A stretch of 33,825 bases of DNA from Nocardiopsis chromatogenes YIM 90109 (GTDB lineage Bacteria; Actinomycetota; Actinomycetes; Streptosporangiales; Streptosporangiaceae), in assembly GCF_000341185.1 (NCBI RefSeq), contig NZ_ANBH01000152.1, positions 1 to 33,825 on the forward strand. The letters are read 5' to 3'. Below are positions 23,331 through 30,965 of this stretch, in pieces. How positions within the stretch are numbered: the stretch's first letter is position 1; each line of letters starts with the position of its first letter. Made by a program: the position numbers and the translations under genes. The notes beneath the pieces are model-generated. The model ran no database searches, was not told where the DNA came from, and worked only from the letters and a program-made list of their open reading frames with translations.

Positions 23331-24817
23331 TGTCGAACACTGCGCTCCCCGGCCCGACCGGCCGGACCCCGTCCGCCGAGCCGTCCGCCGACCCGCGGGA
23401 GGCCGTCACACGCCTGTTCTCCACGGTCGACGAGTCCGTGGCCGAGCTCGGCGAGCGGTTCGCCGCGGCCGGGTACGAACTGGCCCTGGTCGGCGGCCCG
23501 GTCCGGGACGCGCTGCTCGGCCGCGAGGTGCACGACCTCGACCTGACCACCGACGCGGTGCCGCAGCGCATCCTCGAACTGGTCGACGGCTGGGCCGACG
23601 CGGTGTGGACCGTGGGCATCGACTTCGGCACGGTGGGGCTGCGCAGGAAGGGCGTGCAGCTGGAGATCACCACCTACCGCAGCGAGTCGTACTCGCCCAA
23701 GTCGCGCAAGCCCGAGGTGGACTACGGCACCTCGCTCACCGAGGACCTGGTGCGGCGCGACTTCACCGTCAACGCGATGGCGGTGCGGCTGCCCTCCCGC
23801 GAGTTCGCCGACCCGTTCGGCGGCCTGGACGACCTGCAGGCCCAGCGCCTGCGCACCCCCGGGCTGCCGGAGGACTCCTTCAGCGACGACCCGCTGCGCA
23901 TCATGCGCGGGGTGCGGTTCGCCGCCCAGCTCGGCTTCGAGCTGGCGTCCGAGGTGCGCGAGGCGGCCGGCGCCATGGCCGACCGGCTCAAGATCGTCTC
24001 GGCGGAGCGGATCCGCGACGAGCTGACCAAGCTGATGGTCAGCCCGGCCCCGCGGCTCGGTGTGGAGCTCATGGTGGACCTGGGGCTCGCCCCCTACGTG
24101 CTGCCGGAGGTCCCCAAGATGCGCCTGGAGATCGACGAGCACCACCGGCACAAGGACGTCTACGAGCACTCGCTGACCGTCCTGGACCAGGCGATCGACC
24201 TGGAGCGGAGCCGGGGCATGGAGCCGGACCTGGTGCTGCGGCTGGCGGCGCTGCTGCACGACGTCGGCAAGCCCAAGACCCGCGCGTTCGAGCCCGGGGG
24301 CCGGGTGACCTTCCACCACCACGAGGTGGTGGGGGCGTCGATGAGCAAGAGCCGCCTGAGCGCGCTGCGCTTCCCCAAGGACGTGGTGAACGACGTCAGC
24401 ACGCTGGTGGCGCTGCACCTGCGGTTCCACGGCTACGGCAAGGGGGAGTGGACCGACTCGGCGGTGCGGCGCTACGCCCGCGACGCCGGGCACCTGCTGG
24501 AGCGGCTGCACGTGCTGACCCGCGCCGACTGCACCACCCGCAACCGCCGCAAGGCGGCGGCGCTGGCACGGGCCTACGACGACATCGAGCGGCGGATCGA
24601 CCGGCTCGCCGAGGAGGAGGAGCTGAACAGCATCCGCCCCGACCTCGACGGCAACGAGATCCAGGGGATCCTGGGCATCAAGCCGGGGCCGCTGGTGGGA
24701 AAGGCGTACCGGTACATGCTGGAGCTGCGCTTGGAGAACGGGCCCATGGAGAAGGAGGCCGCGGAGTCGGCCCTCCGGGAGTGGGCGCGCGAGCAGGGCA
24801 TCGGCGAGGACTCCTGA
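23330..24817 (+). CDS. cca: CCA-adding tRNA nucleotidyltransferase with HD domain
   Basis: 495 residues. The nucleotidyltransferase head is seen in LVGGPVRDALLG (53-64) with the catalytic pair D69/D71 in HDLDLTT, followed by RRDFTVNA (142-149) and the RNA-binding neck PLRIMRGVRFAAQLGF (188-203). A C-terminal HD phosphohydrolase domain starts with ALLHDVGKPK (H310, D311). The enzyme adds or repairs the CCA end of tRNA; the HD domain has 2',3'-phosphodiesterase-type roles in relatives. The gene points away from the DUF6049-murJ operon, as pcnA does in mycobacteria, but no NUDIX (mutT) gene lies between them here. The GTG start lacks a ribosome site and may be leaderless; starting further downstream is possible, since residues 1-25 are low-complexity. 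Confidence 0.95.
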   Translation: MSNTALPGPTGRTPSAEPSADPREAVTRLFSTVDESVAELGERFAAAGYELALVGGPVRDALLGREVHDLDLTTDAVPQRILELVDGWADAVWTVGIDFGTVGLRRKGVQLEITTYRSESYSPKSRKPEVDYGTSLTEDLVRRDFTVNAMAVRLPSREFADPFGGLDDLQAQRLRTPGLPEDSFSDDPLRIMRGVRFAAQLGFELASEVREAAGAMADRLKIVSAERIRDELTKLMVSPAPRLGVELMVDLGLAPYVLPEVPKMRLEIDEHHRHKDVYEHSLTVLDQAIDLERSRGMEPDLVLRLAALLHDVGKPKTRAFEPGGRVTFHHHEVVGASMSKSRLSALRFPKDVVNDVSTLVALHLRFHGYGKGEWTDSAVRRYARDAGHLLERLHVLTRADCTTRNRRKAAALARAYDDIERRIDRLAEEEELNSIRPDLDGNEIQGILGIKPGPLVGKAYRYMLELRLENGPMEKEAAESALREWAREQGIGEDS

Positions 24818-24845
24818 GGCCTGCTCCTGGAGCCGCCAGGTGCAT

Positions 24846-24879
24846 GAAGCCCCATGGGGATGTGTCCCCATGGGGCTTC
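24846..24879 (+). terminator. Strong terminator hairpin after the CCA enzyme
   Basis: GAAGCCCCATGGGGA (24846-24860) and TCCCCATGGGGCTTC (24865-24879) form a perfect 15-base-pair stem with a TGTG loop, 28 bases past the stop. Each arm also contains the self-complementary CCCCATGGGG, so alternative cruciform structures are possible. A short T-containing run follows. Confidence 0.8.
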
Positions 24880-25019
24880 GTCGTCGTAGGGCCTTGTCGA
24901 CTTCTCCATATCTCCGTTTGTCCGCCTTTCGGCATAGCGCCTTGCCTCACGGCGGGTCGGCGACACGGGAGGTCAGGCGCCGCCGTCTCCATCCACAGGG
25001 TGTGGACACCGCCTGTCGG

Positions 25020-25505
25020 CTATGAACCCGGGACACCTGCGACGAGAAGGGGCAGGATCGCGAAACCGCCGATGAGGGTGGCGGCGCCGACGGTCGTACA
25101 GGCAGCGCGCGCCTGATCCTTGACGGCGTCGGCGATCCGGCGGCGCAGGAGCGGGCGGCGCATCTTGGCGCGGAAGCGGTCGTCGGCGTGGGCGGGCCAG
25201 TGGTCGCCGGGGCGCATGCGCCCGAGGCTCAGGGCGCGCAGGTGGGCGATGAAGTCCCGTTGCTCCTTAGAGCGTGGGAAGTCCTCGGCGGTGAGGTGTG
25301 GCGGGAACATCGGTCGCAGTTCCGGGCGGGGAGCGGGCACGGGCGCCCGGGACGGGGCACCCCAGGTGTCGCTGCCGGTCGCGATGATCTCGGGCCGGAC
25401 GGCGGCGAGCCGCCGGATCAGGTGGGCGAGCTCGGCGTTCTGCGCGGCATCGAGGCCGCGGGCTTCGGCGGGGTGGGACGGAGCGTGGCAGGCGATGGTC
25501 GCCAT
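25020..25505 (-). CDS. Unrecognised small protein with C-terminal membrane helix
   Basis: 161 residues from ATG 25505; GAGGTGA lies 5-6 bases upstream, and the alternative GTG 25514 overlaps that site, so it was rejected. I do not recognise the family. The N-terminal half (about 15-65) has Ala/Arg-rich helical sequence (NAELAHLIRRLAAVRPEII) and a Pro-rich linker; the middle (about 75-130) is charged and rich in His and Arg (SKEQRDFIAHLRALSLGRM); the last 25 residues (TLIGGFAILPLLVAGV) form one hydrophobic helix ending close to the C-terminus, suggesting a tail-anchored protein. It is in the same direction as the next small gene, 115 bases apart, and they could form a transcription unit. Confidence 0.6.
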   Translation of the reverse strand: MATIACHAPSHPAEARGLDAAQNAELAHLIRRLAAVRPEIIATGSDTWGAPSRAPVPAPRPELRPMFPPHLTAEDFPRSKEQRDFIAHLRALSLGRMRPGDHWPAHADDRFRAKMRRPLLRRRIADAVKDQARAACTTVGAATLIGGFAILPLLVAGVPGS

Positions 25506-25620
25506 GGAGGTCACCTCGTTGTGGAGTCGTGGCGGCCGGAGTGCGGCCGGTGAGTGGAAGAGCGGGCGCCGCCCCCTCCCGGTGCGGCGCCCGCAGGGGG
25601 CCGCGCGCGGAGCGCGGTGG

Positions 25621-25941
25621 TCAGCGCGCGGCGAGTTCGGCGAAGGCGATGGCGGAGGCGAGGACGCGGGCGCAGCGGGGGCAGAGGTCCGCGTGCACCT
25701 CGATGGTCCGGGCGCGCCGTTCGACCTCGGGACGGGTCTCGTGCAGGGGAGCCGCGAAGTGCTCGGTTATGCCTAGCGAGGCGGCGCACCGGGGCGGCAG
25801 CGGGTGGCAGAAGACAGCGTTGATGAGCGGAGTCTCGACGCCTCGGCCACTGCGGAAGAAGATCCAGCCCCGGCCGACGTAGTCATCGCGCAGGGATGGG
25901 CAGGGGTGGCGGGGGTTGTTCTGAGCGGCAGAGGCGACCAT
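25621..25941 (-). CDS. Unrecognised small Cys/His-containing protein
   Basis: 106 residues from ATG 25941, preceded by AGAGGTAGG; the frame continues upstream to 25995. I do not recognise the family. Five cysteines and neighbouring histidines are spread as C14, C45-H46, C52, H83 and CPRC (87-90), which could bind a metal; this is inferred from spacing only. The last 20 residues (RVLASAIAFAELAAR) look helical. The start RDDYVGRGWIFFRSG and FCHPLPP give no domain match. The gene faces away from the XRE regulator at 26124, with a 182-base divergent gap, so the regulator could control it. Confidence 0.55.
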   Translation of the reverse strand: MVASAAQNNPRHPCPSLRDDYVGRGWIFFRSGRGVETPLINAVFCHPLPPRCAASLGITEHFAAPLHETRPEVERRARTIEVHADLCPRCARVLASAIAFAELAAR

Positions 25942-26123
25942 CACGTGCCTACCTCTTCGTTCCGCGATAGCGCCGAGCGTACGTCCATTTCCCATCGCCC
26001 CTAAGCCGGGAGTCGGTTCCTAGGGGCCAGTGTGTGAAGGCTCGGTCCGCCTCCACCAGGCCACACGTATATTCCTCAACGGATACTCCTCACGTGTGAC
26101 GCCTTCGTGAGACTCTGTGATAT

Positions 26124-26891
26124 ATGAATGACTTGCAGAGGGAGCTGCGTCGACTGCGGAAACAAGGTGGTCTGACTCAGGCACAGGTGGCCGAGGCTGT
26201 CGGCTACGTACCTTCAGCCGCCTCGAACTGGGAAACCGGGCGAACGTCCCCGAATCGGTCCACTGCAGAGAAGCTCGATGACTTCTTCGGAGCGCGTGGC
26301 GGCCTGGTTCGGATCTGGGAGGAGACAACACAGGCAGACGGTGTTCCGCCGTGGTTACGTGATGATAGGCAGCTCTCTGAGCGTGCTGTTTCGATCGAGG
26401 TCGTGACGCCGGTGCTCGTGCCGGCCTTGCTGGAATCACCGCTGTATGCGCGGTACGCCCTCGCAGAGGGGCGCCCGTCCGATCCGATGGGGGTGATCGA
26501 CGAACTCGTCCGCGTCAGGTGCTCACAGCTCGACCAGTTGGGGAAGGACGTTCGCGTCTTCGCGACGTTCCCCGAAGCTGGGCTTATCGGGGTCCCCCCG
26601 GCCGCACGAAAGGAGCAAGCCGCCCACCTGCTGGAACGCATCGAGTCAGACAGAGTCCGCGTGCACATGGTCCCTGCTGGCAGCATCCTCGCGGGGGTCA
26701 CGTCCCCCTTTCAGATCTACCGGCTACGTGACGGGTCACAGGTGGCCACGTCAGAGCACACGAACGGGACTATCCTCGTCAATGAAGCCCCTGGTGTGCA
26801 GCGGTTGCAGGACCTTGCACGGACTGCCCTAGGCAGTGCTCTCCCAGCGGACGACACCCTTCGGAGATTGAAGGAGATCAGCGATGAATGA
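26124..26891 (+). CDS. XRE-family helix-turn-helix regulator with DUF5753-like domain
   Basis: 255 residues. The N-terminal HTH (about 3-60) shows LRRLRKQGGLTQAQVAEAVGY, then VPSAASNWETGRTSP, the classical XRE fold. The remaining part (about 75-240: ALLESPLYARYALAEGRPSD, VFATFPEAGLIG, VHMVPAGSILAGVTSPFQIYRL) matches the DUF5753 region found in many Streptomyces regulators that pair with DUF397 proteins. No clear ribosome site precedes ATG 26124, so it may be leaderless or start elsewhere. Its stop overlaps the first DUF397 gene by 8 bases. Its codon use is less GC-biased than neighbouring core genes, suggesting acquired DNA. Confidence 0.9.
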   Translation: MNDLQRELRRLRKQGGLTQAQVAEAVGYVPSAASNWETGRTSPNRSTAEKLDDFFGARGGLVRIWEETTQADGVPPWLRDDRQLSERAVSIEVVTPVLVPALLESPLYARYALAEGRPSDPMGVIDELVRVRCSQLDQLGKDVRVFATFPEAGLIGVPPAARKEQAAHLLERIESDRVRVHMVPAGSILAGVTSPFQIYRLRDGSQVATSEHTNGTILVNEAPGVQRLQDLARTALGSALPADDTLRRLKEISDE

Positions 26892-27081
26892 GTGGCACAC
26901 GTCCAGCTACTCCCAGAACGGAGGACAATGTGTCGAGGTCCGGGAGCATGCCCAGGGCACGGACGTCCGGGACACCAGACACAGAGCCGCCGGGCATCTC
27001 TCGTTCCCCCTGGACGAGTGGCGCGCCTTCCTCCACGACCTCAAGAGCGACCACTACTCTAAGGAGATCAGTGGTGAGTGA
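26884..27081 (+). CDS. DUF397 protein, first tandem copy
   Basis: 65 residues: MNEWHTSSYSQNGGQCVEVRE, then VRDTRHRAAGHLSFPLDEWRAFLHDLK, matching the small DUF397 family (WxxSSyS...CVEVa...vRDsk...l.fs..eWraFl). Members nearly always lie beside XRE/DUF5753 regulators in actinobacteria, where the pair is thought to act as regulator and modulator; the molecular role is not settled. AAGGAG at 26871-26876 is the ribosome site. It overlaps the regulator by 8 bases and the second copy by 8. Confidence 0.9.
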   Translation: MNEWHTSSYSQNGGQCVEVREHAQGTDVRDTRHRAAGHLSFPLDEWRAFLHDLKSDHYSKEISGE

Positions 27082-27250
27082 GTGGCACACCTCCAGCTAT
27101 TCCCCCAACGGCTCCAACTGTGTGGAAGTCCGGGAGCATGCCCAGGGCGCGGATGTCCGGGATACTAAGCACAGAGCTGCCGGGCATCTCTCGTTCTCCC
27201 TGGACGAGTGGCGCGCCTTCCTGCTCGACCTCAAGCGCGACCGGTTCTGA
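27074..27250 (+). CDS. DUF397 protein, second tandem copy
   Basis: 58 residues from GTG 27074: SEWHTSSYSPNGSNCVEVRE, then VRDTKHRAAGHLSFSLDEWRAFLLDLK. It is the closest relative of the preceding protein, with the C-terminal extension SKEISGE missing. Its ribosome site AAGGAG (27061-27066) is a copy of the one 190 bases upstream, so the duplicated unit includes the translation signal. It overlaps the stop of the first copy. The three genes XRE-DUF397-DUF397 form one operon. Confidence 0.9.
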   Translation: MSEWHTSSYSPNGSNCVEVREHAQGADVRDTKHRAAGHLSFSLDEWRAFLLDLKRDRF

Positions 27251-27276
27251 GGCTCAGGAACGGTCAGCGGTGTCGG

Positions 27277-28590
27277 TCAGGCGACCTCGTGGGCCTTGTC
27301 CGGCTTCGCTGAGGTCCGCTTGCGTGACCTGGCCGAACGCAGCGTCCACGCCGTAGCCATCGCCACGTAGACGGCCGCCATCCCCAGGATCACCGACACG
27401 CTCTCCCCGGATGGCGGCACCGCCATGGCCGCGAACCCCGCTGCCGCGACGAAGGCGGCGTTGAAGAGCATGTCGTACACGGAGAACACCCGCCCCCGAT
27501 ACGCATCGTCGACATATCGCTGAACCAGCGTGTCGACCGTGACCTTCACCCCCTGGGACACCACCCCCAGCCCGAAGGCGGCCACCGGGAACAGCGCAGG
27601 CGACAGGGGAAGGCCGAAGACCACAAGCACCACCGCCCCGAACGCCAGCAGCCCCGCGATCCACGTCGACGGCGCCATCCGGGCCGTCGCCCACGGCGTG
27701 GCCACCGCCCCGAGCAGGAACCCGACCGCCGACGCCGACAGCGCGACGCTGAACCCGGCCAGCCCCGCCACGCCCCCGTCGGTGAACGTGTTGTTGTACA
27801 GCAGCAGCGTCATCAGCGTGGAGATGCCGAACACGAACCGGTGCCCGGCGATGGTCGCCAGCCCGTCGCGCGCGGGCGGGCGATCCCAGATGTGCCGGGC
27901 GCCGTCGACCAGCCCGGAGACCGTGCCGCGCAGCGCCGCCCGCACGCGTGTCGGCTCCTCCTCCAGGTCCGGCCCCAGCTCGCGGCGGCCCAGTGTGAGA
28001 GAGACCGCCCCGGCGGCGGCGAACATCAGCCCGGCCGCGGCCAGCACGGCCGCCGTGCCCCCGGGGCCGTCCCCGGCGGGGATGCGCAGCCCCGCCCCGG
28101 CCGCCGCGCCCAGGAAGCTCGCCGCGGTCCCGCAGGTCGGCGTGACCGCGTTGGCCATCATCAGCCGGTCCCGGGCCACCACGTGCGGCAGCGCCGCCGA
28201 CAGCCCGGCCAGGAAGAACCGGTTGACGCTGAGCAGGACCAGCGCCGCGAGCAGGAACGGCGCCCCGTCGGCGCCCACCGCCACCAGCACCGCCGTGCCG
28301 CCCCCGAGCGCCGCCTTGGCCAGGGCCGACACCAGCAGCACCTGGCGGCGCGACCAGCGGTCGATGAACACCCCGGCGAACGGCCCGACCACCGAGAACG
28401 GCAGCAGCAGGACGGCGAACGCCGCCGCGACCTCGGCTGCGGTGGTGTGCTGCTCGGGGCTGAAGAACACGTACCCGGCCAGCCCGGCCTGGTACATCCC
28501 GTCGGCGAACTGCGAGACGACGCGGGTCGCGAAGAGGCGGCGGAAGCGGTCTCCGCGCAGCACGGTCCGCAGATCACCGAAGAAGGACAT
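27277..28590 (-). CDS. MFS transporter, probable drug/metabolite exporter
   Basis: 437 residues with 12 hydrophobic stretches, starting FFGDLRTVLRGDRFRRLFAT, followed by VVSQFADGMYQAGLAGYVFF (helix 1) and PFAGVFIDRWSRRQVLL, the MFS motif between helices 2 and 3 (GxxxDRxxRR). FSVYDMLFNAAFVAAAGFAA is near the end of the second half. The family moves small molecules with proton exchange; the substrate cannot be told from sequence. It ends with a basic tail (ARSRKRTSAKPDKAHEVA). It converges with the DUF397 genes, 26 bases apart, and lies downstream of ino1 behind a strong terminator. Confidence 0.88.
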   Translation of the reverse strand: MSFFGDLRTVLRGDRFRRLFATRVVSQFADGMYQAGLAGYVFFSPEQHTTAAEVAAAFAVLLLPFSVVGPFAGVFIDRWSRRQVLLVSALAKAALGGGTAVLVAVGADGAPFLLAALVLLSVNRFFLAGLSAALPHVVARDRLMMANAVTPTCGTAASFLGAAAGAGLRIPAGDGPGGTAAVLAAAGLMFAAAGAVSLTLGRRELGPDLEEEPTRVRAALRGTVSGLVDGARHIWDRPPARDGLATIAGHRFVFGISTLMTLLLYNNTFTDGGVAGLAGFSVALSASAVGFLLGAVATPWATARMAPSTWIAGLLAFGAVVLVVFGLPLSPALFPVAAFGLGVVSQGVKVTVDTLVQRYVDDAYRGRVFSVYDMLFNAAFVAAAGFAAMAVPPSGESVSVILGMAAVYVAMATAWTLRSARSRKRTSAKPDKAHEVA

Positions 28591-28829
28591 CCGCCAAGGG
28601 TACGGCGCGCCCGGACCGGTACACGGCGAAGGGGCCGCCCCGCGGGGCGGCCCCTTCGGAGGCTCCGAGGCGATCGCCGTGGCGCCGTGTCAACGCATCG
28701 GCTTGTCGACACCGCGCCACATCGGCGAGGCGATCAGGAGACACGACGCCATGGCGACTGCACGTCAGATCGGCCTATGGACGCGTCTCCAAGGCAGCGG
28801 ATCGATGAGTCGACAAGGCGCTGAGCTTT
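28591..28829. other. ino1-MFS gap with a perfect palindrome and imperfect inverted repeats
   Basis: No gene is visible. A 30-base perfect palindrome is at 28628-28657. An imperfect inverted repeat (28679-28694 with 28705-28720, 14 of 16 pairs) carries GTCGAC-like words, and a looser one spans about 28739-28795. The rest is featureless. Confidence 0.6.
28628..28657 (-). terminator. Terminator hairpin downstream of ino1
   Basis: GAAGGGGCCGCCCCG (28628-28642) is directly followed by its complement CGGGGCGGCCCCTTC (28643-28657). In RNA the central bases form the loop, leaving about 13 base pairs. It lies between the ino1 stop and the MFS start, both leftward, and separates the two transcripts. 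Confidence 0.75.
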
Positions 28830-29909
28830 TTAGCGCTCCACCTCGCCCGCGATGAAGCGCTCGACGCGGTCGTGCGCCTCGCTGTCGGAGTACTGCTCCG
28901 GCGGCGACTTCATGAAGTAGGAGGAGGCCGACAGGATCGGCCCGCCGATGCCCCGGTCCTTGGCGATCTTGGCGGCGCGGATCGCGTCGATGATGATCCC
29001 GGCGGAGTTGGGGGAGTCCCACACCTCCAGCTTGTACTCCAGGTTCAGCGGCACGTCGCCGAACGCGCGCCCCTCCAGCCGGATGTAGGCCATCTTGCGG
29101 TCGTCCAGCCACGGCACGTGGTCCGACGGGCCGATGTGCACCGCCCCCGCGTTCAGCTCGTGCGGGATCTGCGAGGTGACCGACTGGGTCTTGGAGGTCT
29201 TCTTGGACTCCAGGCGCTCGCGCTCCAGCATGTTCTTGAAGTCCATGTTGCCGCCGAAGTTGAGCTGGTAGGTCCGGTCGACGACGACGCCGCGGTCCTC
29301 GAACAGCTTGGACATCACGCGGTGCGTGATGGTGGCGCCCACCTGGGACTTGATGTCGTCGCCGACGATCGGCACGCCCGCGGCCTCGAACTTGGCCGCC
29401 CACTCCGGGTCGGAGGCGATGAACACCGGCAGCGCGTTGACGAACGCCACCCCGGCGTCCAGCGCGCACTGGGCGTAGAACCGGTCGGCCTCCTCCGAGC
29501 CCACCGGCAGGTAGCTCACCAGCACGTCGGCCTTGGCGGCCTTGAGCGCGGCGACCACGTCGACGGCGTCCTCGGTGGACTCCTCGATGGTCTCCCGGTA
29601 GTAGCGGCCCAGGCCGTCGAACGTGGGGCCGCGCTGGACGGTCACGCCGGTCGGCGGCACGTCGCAGATCTTGATCGTGTTGTTCTCGCTGGCCGAGATG
29701 GCGTCCGACAGGTCGTGGCCCACCTTCTTGGCGTCCACGTCGAAGGCCGCGACGAACTCCACGTCCCGCACGTGGTACGGCCCGAACTCGACGTGCATGA
29801 GGCCGGGGACCCGGGTCTGCGGGTCGGCGTCCCGGTAGTAGTGGACGCCTTGGACGAGCGACGCCGCACAGTTGCCGACGCCCACGACGGCTACGCGTAC
29901 CGAACCCAT
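28830..29909 (-). CDS. ino1: Inositol-3-phosphate synthase (actinobacterial type)
   Basis: 359 residues from ATG 29909, with AAGGAG nine bases upstream; the frame is open further to 30053 but that part lies in PadR-gene-proximal spacer and has no homology. The N-terminus [19 protein letters not shown] is the NAD-binding fold; later [32 protein letters not shown] and [14 protein letters not shown] are enzyme-family active-site segments. It converts glucose 6-phosphate to inositol 3-phosphate, the start of mycothiol and inositol-phospholipid synthesis. It lies 79 bases after a PadR regulator in the same direction, a pairing also found near the Streptomyces origin, so PadR may control it. Confidence 0.96.
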   Translation of the reverse strand: MGSVRVAVVGVGNCAASLVQGVHYYRDADPQTRVPGLMHVEFGPYHVRDVEFVAAFDVDAKKVGHDLSDAISASENNTIKICDVPPTGVTVQRGPTFDGLGRYYRETIEESTEDAVDVVAALKAAKADVLVSYLPVGSEEADRFYAQCALDAGVAFVNALPVFIASDPEWAAKFEAAGVPIVGDDIKSQVGATITHRVMSKLFEDRGVVVDRTYQLNFGGNMDFKNMLERERLESKKTSKTQSVTSQIPHELNAGAVHIGPSDHVPWLDDRKMAYIRLEGRAFGDVPLNLEYKLEVWDSPNSAGIIIDAIRAAKIAKDRGIGGPILSASSYFMKSPPEQYSDSEAHDRVERFIAGEVER

Positions 29910-29988
29910 TGGTCCTTGCTCCTTCTGATCCGTTGACGTGGAATGCGCGGCGCCCTCAGGGCGCCCCGCGGTGCGGCCCGGGGCCGCC

Positions 29989-30615
29989 TCACCGCCGGCG
30001 CCCGCCCGGGGGCGCGGTGCCCCGAGGCGGGGCGGGGGCGCCGGTGCCGCCACCGGTGCCCCCGTCCCGCTCGGCGCACCGCAGCTCCCGTTCGATCAGG
30101 CCGTCGAGCCAGTCCACCTCGCGCTGGACGGTCTCGGCGCGGTGCCGGTGCAGTTCGTAGGTGTAAGGGGCGCCCCTCTCCGAGAGGCCCGCCATCCGTT
30201 CGTGCAGCCCCTGCAGCCGCTGCAGCATCCGGTCCCGGCGCCCGCCGAGGATGCGGAGCCGGACGTCGGAGCCGAGGCGGCCGAAAAGGGTGAAGCGCAC
30301 GCCGAAGCAGTCGTCGTCGTTCTCCGCCGGGGTGCTCGCGGAGAGCAGCCCGTCCAGGGCGGCCCTCCCCTGGTCGGTGAGGCGGTAGACGATGCGCGAC
30401 CGCTTGCCCCGCGCGGCCTTCTGCGGCTCGGCGGCCGCCACGAGGCCGTGCTCCAGCAGCTCCTTCAGACAAGGGTAGAGCGAGCCGTAGGAGAACGCCC
30501 GGAAGGCGCCCAGCTCCCGGTTGAGGCGCTTGCGCAGCTCGTAGCCGTGCATGGGGGCCTCGGACAGGTGGCCGAGGACGGCGAGGTCCAGGACCCGCGC
30601 CCTGCGCGTGCTCAC
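29989..30615 (-). CDS. PadR-family transcriptional regulator
   Basis: 208 residues from GTG 30615, with a near-ideal ribosome site AAGGAGGT seven bases upstream. The winged-helix domain (about 6-90) shows [20 protein letters not shown], then [18 protein letters not shown] and [14 protein letters not shown], the PadR pattern. A helical C-terminal part (115-175, [16 protein letters not shown]) is for dimer formation. The last 30 residues are Gly/Pro/Arg-rich and disordered. PadR proteins usually repress neighbouring genes; here the candidate targets are its own promoter, ino1 and the divergent PBP gene. Confidence 0.93.
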   Translation of the reverse strand: MSTRRARVLDLAVLGHLSEAPMHGYELRKRLNRELGAFRAFSYGSLYPCLKELLEHGLVAAAEPQKAARGKRSRIVYRLTDQGRAALDGLLSASTPAENDDDCFGVRFTLFGRLGSDVRLRILGGRRDRMLQRLQGLHERMAGLSERGAPYTYELHRHRAETVQREVDWLDGLIERELRCAERDGGTGGGTGAPAPPRGTAPPGGRRR

Positions 30616-30965
30616 CGCCGCACCTCCTTCGGCCGATTCCCGCCGTCGTCTCCCGCACGGCCGCTCCGCCGCGCACTGACGACAGCTTCGGCGGCGGCCG
30701 TTCTGTTCCCGGCATCCCCCGCCGGGAGCGGAACGCGAACATACACGTGCTTTATGCGCGTATGACTATATCCAGTCGATATAGGTCCCTCGGCGCTCGG
30801 TGGGCGGTACGGGGTCGACCCGCCGAGGTGACGTAGTATTTCCGGGACCGTTTCTCTACCAGAACGAGATGTCGGCCCTGTGTGAGGCGTCCCCCGCCGA
30901 CAGTGAGCGCCGCGCGGCGGAGACAGGCCCCTCCTCCTGGCTCCCGCGGGCGAGTGAGGATGCTT
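30616..30965. other. Divergent padR-PBP intergenic region
   Basis: No gene is visible in these 350 bases apart from the inverted repeat at 30766-30784 and possible promoter parts. The plus strand has TAGTAT at 30834-30839 as a possible -10 for the PBP gene, without a convincing -35. Confidence 0.55.
30751..30784 (-). promoter_or_regulatory. Candidate PadR operator overlapping the padR promoter
   Basis: CTATATC (30766-30772) and GATATAG (30778-30784) form a perfect 7-base inverted repeat with 5-base spacer, in a locally AT-rich patch. On the padR strand TCGACT (30779-30774) and CATAAA (30756-30751) are 17 bases apart and could be its -35 and -10, so the repeat would overlap the -35. Autorepression is an inference from this layout. 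Confidence 0.5.

Larger units (their letters stand above)
26871..27250 (+). repeat. Tandem duplication of a 190-base DUF397 unit
   Basis: The sequence from 26871 (AAGGAGATCA) to about 27057 is repeated from 27061 (AAGGAGATCA) to about 27247, offset 190 bases, at high but not perfect identity. Long shared words include TCCGGGAGCATGCCCAGGGC and GACGAGTGGCGCGCCTTCCT. The repeat covers a ribosome site and almost a complete DUF397 gene, so it arose by gene duplication. Confidence 0.92.

Noticed and set aside
29910-30053. 48-residue N-terminal extension of inositol-3-phosphate synthase
   Set aside because: It is low-complexity sequence from the spacer, partly overlapping the end of padR, and ATG 29909 has a good ribosome site and the NAD-binding start right after it.
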